This document shows positions 36,324-42,247 of a stretch of 42,247 nt of DNA, piece after piece (within the stretch, counting starts at the first letter, position 1; each line of letters opens with the position of its first letter). The stretch comes from an uncultured Burkholderiales bacterium. GTDB taxonomy: Bacteria > Pseudomonadota > Gammaproteobacteria > Burkholderiales > Burkholderiaceae_E. Made by a program: the position numbers and the translations under genes. The stretch spans positions 1-42,247 of the forward strand of contig CAIVAS010000073.1 of NCBI GenBank assembly GCA_903903975.1, in the 5' to 3' direction. A model generated the notes under the pieces. It worked only from the letters and a program-made list of their open reading frames with translations. It was not told the origin of the DNA and did not search any database.

Positions 36324-37094
36324 ATGAAACTCAAAGACAAGGTGGCTCTCGTCACCGGCGGGGCACAGGGCATCGGCCTGGCCTGCGCAAAGCAATTTCT
36401 GGCCGAAGGTGCACGCGTGGCGATTGTCGATATCAACGCCGCGCAAGGCGCCCAGGCCCTTGCTGAACTGGGGCCCGACAAGGCAATGCTCATCGCCGGC
36501 GACGTCGCAGACAGCCGTCTGGCCGCAGACGCGGTCAGTCAGACGCTGGCGCGCTTCGGTCGCATCGATATCCTGCTGAACAACGCCGGCATCACCCATG
36601 CCGCCGAGTTCCTCGATCTTGAGGTCGCCGACTTCGACCGAGTGCTGGCCATCAATCTGCGTTCCTATTTTGTCTTCGGTCAGGCGGTCGCACGCCACAT
36701 GGTCAAGGCCGGCACGCGCGGCACCATCATCAACATGTCGAGCGTCAACGCCATCCTGGCGATCCCGAATCAGGTGCCTTATGTGATCTCCAAGGGTGGC
36801 GTCAATCAGCTCACCAAGGTGATGTCGGTCTCGCTGGCAACGCATGGCATCCGTGTGAACGCGATCGGCCCCGGCACGATCGCCACCGAACTGGCCCGCA
36901 AGGCGGTGATGGGCTCGCCCGCCGCCGAGCGCACGATCATGTCGCGCACACCGCTTGGGCGCCTGGGCGAACCCTCAGAGGTGGCGACCATTGCAGCCTT
37001 TCTGGCCAGCGACGACGCCTCGTATCTCTCGGGCCAGACGATCTACCCGGATGGCGGGCGATTGGCGCTGAACTACCTCATGCCGACCGATTGA
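36324..37094 (+). CDS. Short-chain dehydrogenase/reductase
   Basis: A 256-aa classical SDR oxidoreductase. NAD(P) motif TGGAQGIG at residues 11-18, with Asp36 in VAIVDIN suggesting NAD; NNAG at 86-89; catalytic Ser140 in NMSSV, Tyr153 and Lys157 in YVISK; and the ending YLSGQTIYPDGGRLALNY. Substrate cannot be told; relatives act on sugars, 3-hydroxyacids or acyl thioesters. Its last 22 bases overlap the end of the EamA remnant on the other strand. Confidence 0.92.
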   Translation: MKLKDKVALVTGGAQGIGLACAKQFLAEGARVAIVDINAAQGAQALAELGPDKAMLIAGDVADSRLAADAVSQTLARFGRIDILLNNAGITHAAEFLDLEVADFDRVLAINLRSYFVFGQAVARHMVKAGTRGTIINMSSVNAILAIPNQVPYVISKGGVNQLTKVMSVSLATHGIRVNAIGPGTIATELARKAVMGSPAAERTIMSRTPLGRLGEPSEVATIAAFLASDDASYLSGQTIYPDGGRLALNYLMPTD

Positions 37095-37407
37095 CCCGAT
37101 CGCCTCAGGGGCAGCGGCAAACTGCCGCCGAACTGGGCCAGCGCGACCCCGGCCAGGGTCACCACGGCGCCGATGATCTTGGTGGGGGTAAATCGCTCAT
37201 CGATCGCAAACCAGGCGATGACCGCTGCGACCGGGGCATGGCGCTCGATCAGCGGCTTGCTGGCCACGGTGTCGTACGAGAAGAGATAGCCGGCCGGCGT
37301 TGTAGCGCTGTAGACCGACTTCATGAGTGCGGGTTGCACCCCCACACGACCACGGTTGCGAACCCGACCCAGAGCGCCCACCGCAGCTTCGCCGGCGAGA
37401 CGGTCAC
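37073..37407 (-). pseudogene. EamA/DMT transporter remnant: internal deletion and frameshift
   Basis: The N-terminal piece begins at GTG 37405-37407 (VTVSPAKLRWALWVGFAT and on to VVVWGCNP), a typical first EamA helix, but meets TGA at 37321-37323. In another frame the text then continues with the C-terminal piece: TTPAGYLFSYDTVASKPLIE, then APVAAVIAWFAIDERFTPTKI and IIGAVVTLAGVALAQFG, the last two helices of an EamA domain, to TAG at 37073-37075. A full protein needs about 290 aa; only about 100 codons remain, so some 190 codons were lost and the frame shifted. The GTG overlaps the stop of the upstream glycosyltransferase-like gene (GTGA), showing the two were once coupled. Confidence 0.75.
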
Positions 37408-38267
37408 TCGAAATACGCCACACGTTTCGGCGGAAAAAGCCAGTCGGCCGCCGCGACCATCCTGCGCCTTGCCGAGTTCTCCTTGCGCAGGATCGGCAGC
37501 GCCCGAAAATCGAAGTACGAGAGCCGGCCGATCCGCTCGGGCAGGTCGGCATCGGTGAGCGCGGCCTCTGCAAAGAAATCGCGCATGGCGAGATTCCAGT
37601 CTGGCTTGTTGCCCCAGTAATGGATGATCGCATCGTCGCAGGGCCTCAGCCTCGCGCCGCTGGACAGCGCCAGCGAAAACGAAAACTGCTCGATCAGCCG
37701 ACGGGTGCAGGGCGTGGCGCACAAGGCATCACACAGCTCGAGCGTGCGCGCGATATCTTCGCCAGCGCTGACAGACGGCAATCCGATCACACCGGCATTC
37801 CACATCTCTGTCTGATCGTCGATCCGGACGCCACTGAAGGTCTTGTCGCGCAAGACCGCCCACATCGCTTTCTCGGTGCTGCTCGCACGCTGGCTGAGCC
37901 GTGACTCGAGCCGATGCATGACCGTTGCACCGCCGGCCAATACCGACGAAAGGCCTGTCAGATCACCGGCAAGGAAGGTGTCGGAATCGACGTAGAGCAG
38001 ATCATTGCCGCTGATGCCGACCACCTTCTCGATGGCCTTGATCTTGATACGCCAGAAAAAGCCGGACTCGCCCCGCCATTGGCTCATCAGTGCCTCATCG
38101 ATCGGCAAGATCTCGATCCGCGCACCGAATTGCGCATAAAAACGCGGGGCGTCAGTCACCACAAAAACCCGTTCGATGCCAGGTCTGGCCAAAAAACTGA
38201 GGATTGAGAACGCGGCCTGGTAATGGTTTTCGAGCCTTGTTCCAAACGACAAAAGCAGCAGATCCAC
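37404..38267 (-). CDS. Glycosyltransferase-like protein with DxD motif
   Basis: A 287-aa protein. MDLLLLSFGTRLENHYQAAF begins a GT-A-like fold; LLYVDSDTFLAG has the DxD motif (Asp94-Ser-Asp96) used to hold a metal and a sugar nucleotide, and MWNAGVIGLP near residue 155 recalls the family 8 pattern. Donor, acceptor and pathway are unknown. Soluble by sequence. It is the upstream partner of the broken EamA gene and divergent from groESL; its start is 44 bases from the groES -35 element. Confidence 0.75.
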   Translation of the reverse strand: MDLLLLSFGTRLENHYQAAFSILSFLARPGIERVFVVTDAPRFYAQFGARIEILPIDEALMSQWRGESGFFWRIKIKAIEKVVGISGNDLLYVDSDTFLAGDLTGLSSVLAGGATVMHRLESRLSQRASSTEKAMWAVLRDKTFSGVRIDDQTEMWNAGVIGLPSVSAGEDIARTLELCDALCATPCTRRLIEQFSFSLALSSGARLRPCDDAIIHYWGNKPDWNLAMRDFFAEAALTDADLPERIGRLSYFDFRALPILRKENSARRRMVAAADWLFPPKRVAYFE

Positions 38268-38310
38268 CCGATTTCCTTATCTCGCCGGTTGGCGTACGTT
38301 GGGGTACGAC

Positions 38311-38339
38311 TTGAAAAAGCCGACTCAGGGCGATATCAT
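38311..38339 (+). promoter_or_regulatory. Sigma70-like promoter of groESL
   Basis: TTGAAA (38311-38316), a 17-base spacer and TATCAT (38334-38339), a good match to the vegetative consensus. The predicted start near 38346 falls inside the CIRCE element, so repressor bound there would block transcription. Confidence 0.8.
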
Positions 38340-38365
38340 TAGCACTCGCAAGCGGTGAGTGCTAA
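38339..38365. promoter_or_regulatory. CIRCE operator (HrcA binding site)
   Basis: TTAGCACTC (38339-38347), 9-base spacer, GAGTGCTAA (38357-38365): an exact match to CIRCE, the site of the heat-shock repressor HrcA. hrcA is not in the window. The element overlaps the last base of the -10 and the likely transcription start of groESL. Confidence 0.95.
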
Positions 38366-38515
38366 CAATTTCCACGCCGTTCGGAATCAGCAGGGGTTCA
38401 ATTTCCTGCCGTTTATACCTTCTGCTTGCGCCGCTTTCTGCGCGCCGTTTTTCGGCCGCTTTCGGCAAATCCCTTTAACAGCCTTGTTCAATCAAGTTAT
38501 CAGGAGCCCTTTCTC

Positions 38516-38803
38516 ATGAAGCTTCGTCCTTTGCACGATCGCGTCATCATCAAGCGTCTCGACAATGAGCGTAAGACCGCATCCGGCATCTTCATCCCCG
38601 ACAATGCCGCCGAAAAACCGGATCAGGGCGAAATCCTGGCCGTGGGCAACGGCAAAGTGGGCGACGACGGCAAGATCCGTCCGATGGCCGTCAAGGTCGG
38701 CGACAAGGTTCTCTTCGGCAAGTACTCGGGCCAGACCGTCAAGGTCGACGGCGACGAGCTGCTCGTGATGCGCGAAGAAGACATCATGGCCGTGGTTGAG
38801 TGA
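38516..38803 (+). CDS. groES: Co-chaperonin GroES
   Basis: The 95-aa lid of the GroEL chamber. [16 protein letters not shown] opens the protein, followed by the mobile loop around [19 protein letters not shown] and the usual [15 protein letters not shown] end. The frame is open 30 codons further upstream (from 38426), but that part is leader, and ATG 38516 has CAGGAG about ten bases before it. The leader from the predicted start is about 170 bases. Forms an operon with groEL, 49 bases downstream. Confidence 0.98.
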   Translation: MKLRPLHDRVIIKRLDNERKTASGIFIPDNAAEKPDQGEILAVGNGKVGDDGKIRPMAVKVGDKVLFGKYSGQTVKVDGDELLVMREEDIMAVVE

Positions 38804-38819
38804 TCACGCACCTCATTAA

Positions 38820-40508
<1,689 letters not shown>

Positions 40509-40589
40509 GCCAGCAATCGGTTGGCGCAAGCCGATCGATTGCTCAGCCGGCCCCTTTTGGTACAACCAATCGGCGGTCGCGCTGAGACG

Positions 40590-40625
40590 AGAAGGGCCCG
40601 ATTCGCATCGGGCCCTTCTTGTTTA
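40590..40625 (+). terminator. Rho-independent terminator of groESL
   Basis: A 13-bp perfect stem, AGAAGGGCCCGAT (40590-40602) and ATCGGGCCCTTCT (40607-40619), closes a TCGC tetraloop and is followed by TGTTTA. It lies 80 bases after the groEL stop. On the other strand an A-rich side before the stem gives a weaker T-run, so it could also stop transcription coming from the right. Confidence 0.9.
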
Positions 40626-40676
40626 CGGAACAGGCTTGCGTTTCGCGATGCAGGCTTCAGTCCCCTGGCATCAGCC

Positions 40677-40825
40677 TCAGACCGATCCAGGCGGCCAGCG
40701 TGAATGCGTACGGTTGTCGCGGATCGCAGCAGCAAGTTCGAGCAGATTGCCACGGTTGGCGTCTCTGAAAAGCCAGCCATAAACCAATAGCGGTAGAGCA
40801 ATCGAGCGAAGCTTCCGGTCTCCAT
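40677..40825 (-). pseudogene. Small hypothetical gene broken by a one-base frameshift
   Basis: From ATG 40825, with AAAGGG before it, the minus strand codes METGSFARLLYRYWF. One frame over, the text continues YGWLFRDANRGNLLELAA, then AIRDNRTHSRWP, to TGA at 40677-40679. Adding one T to the TTT run in TATTGGTTTATGG would join both parts into a 49-aa protein of the pattern YRYWFxGWLFRDxxRGNxxERAAA, which I recall from small uncharacterised proteins of Burkholderiales. Either a young pseudogene or a sequencing error in the homopolymer. The rest of the gap 40826-40991 holds nothing I can name. Confidence 0.5.
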
Positions 40826-40991
40826 GGTCGCCCTTTCTTTCTGATCTCAGCCCGACCTATCATCGGATCATATCGGTCACGCCTGCGATTCGTCGGCACG
40901 ACCAGCGGCGGCATCAGATGCATCACCCGCCCAGCCCCTTGCGCCACACCGGCAGATAATCTGGCACGCATTTGCCATCGAGACATTGACC

Positions 40992-41885
40992 ATGGACAGT
41001 CTTCGCACACCGGACGATCGCTTCACCTCAGTGCCCGACTTCAATTGGCCGATCAGGTACATCGACGATCTGCCCGGCTATCAGGGCCTTCGCACAGCGG
41101 TGCTCGACACCGGCCCCGGCAAGACCTCAGGCACCTTTTTATGCCTGCATGGCGAACCAACCTGGAGCTTTCTTTATCGCAGGATGATCGCGGTCTTCGC
41201 TGCAGCCGGCTACCGTGTGGTCGCGCCTGATCTGATCGGATTCGGCCGCTCGGACAAACCGGTTGAGGAGGCGGTCTACACCTTCGACTTTCATCGCGGC
41301 CATCTGATCGCTTTGATCGAGCGGCTGGACCTGACCGAGGTCACGCTCGTCTGTCAGGACTGGGGCGGTATTCTGGGCCTGACCCTGCCAATGGTCTTTG
41401 CGGATCGATTCGATGGCCTGGTCGTGATGAACACCCTGCTGGGGACCGGCGACCAACCGCTGTCAAAGGGCTTCATCGACTGGCGAGCCTATGTCGCGAA
41501 AAACCCGGACCTCGATTGCGCCAAGCTGCTTGCCCGGGCAACGCCGCATCTGAACGCTGCCGAGGCAGCCGCCTATGAAGCACCCTTCCCCGATGCCCGC
41601 CATAAGGCCGGCGTCAGGCGCTTTCCGCAACTTGTGCCGGATCATCCCGATGCCCCCGGCGCGGCAATTTCACGGCAGGCGCGAGACTGGTGGAAAAACG
41701 CCTGGCGTGGCCGCACGCTGATGGCCGTCGGCCAGACCGATCCGGTGCTCGGCGAAGCGGTGATGGCCAATCTTCGCCAATCGATCCGCAACTGCCCGCC
41801 ACCGATGCTGATCGCCGAGGCCGGCCATTTCACGCAGGAATGGGGCGCACCGATTGCCGATGCCGTCGTCAGGCAATGGGCGTGA
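40992..41885 (+). CDS. Haloalkane dehalogenase, subfamily I (DhlA/DhmA-like)
   Basis: A 297-aa alpha/beta hydrolase that would replace halogen on alkyl halides by hydroxyl. Full catalytic set visible: nucleophile Asp123 with halide-binding Trp124 in VCQDWGG, Asp250 in GQTDPVLG and His279 in AGHFTQEWG, aligning with Asp124/Trp125, Asp260 and His289 of DhlA. Glu55 lies in the oxyanion loop LHGEPTWSFLYR; Trp164 in GFIDWRAYV sits where the second halide-binding Trp is found. ATG 40992 preferred over TTG 40986. Single gene behind the groESL block. Some relatives act on other substrates, so activity on haloalkanes is likely but not certain. Confidence 0.9.
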   Translation: MDSLRTPDDRFTSVPDFNWPIRYIDDLPGYQGLRTAVLDTGPGKTSGTFLCLHGEPTWSFLYRRMIAVFAAAGYRVVAPDLIGFGRSDKPVEEAVYTFDFHRGHLIALIERLDLTEVTLVCQDWGGILGLTLPMVFADRFDGLVVMNTLLGTGDQPLSKGFIDWRAYVAKNPDLDCAKLLARATPHLNAAEAAAYEAPFPDARHKAGVRRFPQLVPDHPDAPGAAISRQARDWWKNAWRGRTLMAVGQTDPVLGEAVMANLRQSIRNCPPPMLIAEAGHFTQEWGAPIADAVVRQWA

Positions 41886-41928
41886 GCGCGTCAAGACCTT
41901 GATCGACTGCGTTCATCGACTGAGCTGA

Positions 41929-41986
41929 TCAACTGAGTTGAGCAACTTAGGACCTTAGTCTTAGAACCTCCGCTCAATTGAGCGGA
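41929..41986. promoter_or_regulatory. Palindrome cluster between dehalogenase and exported-protein genes
   Basis: TCAAC-TGA-GTTGA (41929-41941), then three CTTAG repeats (41945-41965 region), then the perfect 18-bp palindrome TCCGCTCAATTGAGCGGA (41969-41986). The cores share CTCAA/TTGAG. Placed 44 bases after the dehalogenase stop and 61 bases before the next start, so operator for the next gene or terminator of the first are both possible; there is no T-run. Confidence 0.45.
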
Positions 41987-42047
41987 ACGCAGCGTTGCGC
42001 AAGGATTTCGGATCACCGGGCAAGGCCCGCTTTCGGAACCTCTCGCC

Positions 42048-42247
42048 GTGCAACACATCCTTCAAACACCGCGCCGCCGGGATTCGCTGCGGGCACCATG
42101 GGCAGCCCTCGCGCTGGCGATCGGCGTCCTTGCCTTTTCGCTGCTTGTCCCATCCCAGGTCTTGGCCCAGGCCACCTGCGGCGCAGCCGGAGGCCCGCCC
42201 GCCGGGCCGGGTTCATCGGTCTGCGACTTTGCCGATGAAGCGACCGG
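42048..42247 (+). CDS. Start of an exported protein (signal peptide), partial
   Basis: From GTG 42048 the frame is open to the window edge (66 codons). It codes a basic start (MQHILQTPRRRDSLR), a hydrophobic core (ALALAIGVLAFSLLVP) and a clear signal-peptidase I site SQVLAQA, after which the mature part begins TCGAAGGPPAGPGSSV. A Gly/Pro/Ser-rich start with paired Cys suits a secreted or autotransporter protein, but the rest is outside. No ATG start is available in frame after the stop at 41979-41981; GGAA about ten bases before GTG may be the ribosome site. Confidence 0.6.
   Translation, partial: MQHILQTPRRRDSLRAPWAALALAIGVLAFSLLVPSQVLAQATCGAAGGPPAGPGSSVCDFADEAT

Noticed and set aside
38426..38515. 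30-codon N-terminal extension of groES
   Set aside because: GroES always starts at the MKLRPLHDR segment; the upstream part is leader DNA with the ribosome site inside it.
40657..41010. 117-codon minus-strand frame covering the gap after groEL
   Set aside because: Its text is unlike any family, and the region is better explained by the frameshifted 49-aa gene in other frames.

Overview
The window is GC-rich chromosomal DNA (about 60-65% G+C by eye), densely coded, with 1-16 nt gene overlaps, some GTG/TTG starts and few long gaps. Gene content points to a betaproteobacterium, probably Burkholderiales: the tkt-gapA-pgk-pyk set, the gene order ccoI-S-N-O-Q-P-G-H ending next to fnr, a DUF1631 protein, a Bug/TctC-type receptor and CIRCE-controlled groESL. 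I cannot name a genus. No tRNA, rRNA, CRISPR array, insertion sequence or prophage was seen.

Layout. (1) 1-1146: the N-terminal 382 codons of pyruvate kinase (minus strand, cut by the window edge). (2) 1213-10170: a complete cbb3-type cytochrome oxidase locus on the plus strand. It holds the copper P-type ATPase ccoI, ccoS, the structural genes ccoN/O/Q/P, the assembly genes ccoG and ccoH, an unnamed 82-aa membrane protein and a TauE/SafE (DsbD_2-like) membrane protein. Perfect FNR boxes (TTGAT-N4-ATCAA) stand in front of ccoI and ccoN. The likely regulator, an Fe-S FNR/Anr protein, follows on the minus strand. (3) 11100-16022: pgk, gapA and tkt (minus), with a lone Hpt phosphotransfer gene reading the other way between pgk and gapA. 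The cco/fnr block therefore separates pgk from pyk. (4) 16166-21625: rsmE, a glycine-rich YidB-family protein, a DUF1631 protein (minus) and a soluble hybrid histidine kinase. (5) 21636-29991: a catabolic-looking locus: GntR/FCD regulator plus a large FAD/Fe-S dehydrogenase (minus), divergent from serine-glyoxylate-type aminotransferase, TctC-type binding protein, crotonase-family enzyme and family III CoA-transferase (plus). A 13-bp palindrome lies in the divergent promoter. (6) 30057-37094: rhodanese, class I aminotransferase, membrane-anchored lytic transglycosylase (minus), ubiD, PBP4-type dacB (minus) and an SDR oxidoreductase. (7) 37073-38267: an internally deleted, frameshifted EamA transporter remnant behind a DxD glycosyltransferase-like gene. 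(8) 38311-40625: groESL with a sigma70-like promoter, perfect CIRCE and strong terminator. (9) 40677-42247: a small frameshifted gene, a haloalkane dehalogenase with all catalytic residues, a palindrome cluster, and the start of an exported protein cut by the window edge.

How the parts fit: the cco locus should build a high-affinity terminal oxidase under oxygen limitation. CcoI, CcoG, CcoH, CcoS and probably the last two membrane proteins would handle copper supply and assembly, with FNR switching on transcription. The 21.6-30.0 kb locus looks like uptake, CoA activation and oxidation/transamination of an unidentified organic acid. Gaps over 300 bases: 19979-20344 (promoter-like elements and an interrupted inverted repeat), 32850-33233 (a run of four hairpins plus a TATAAC -10-like element at 33158-33163), and 40509-40991 (groEL terminator plus a broken small gene).
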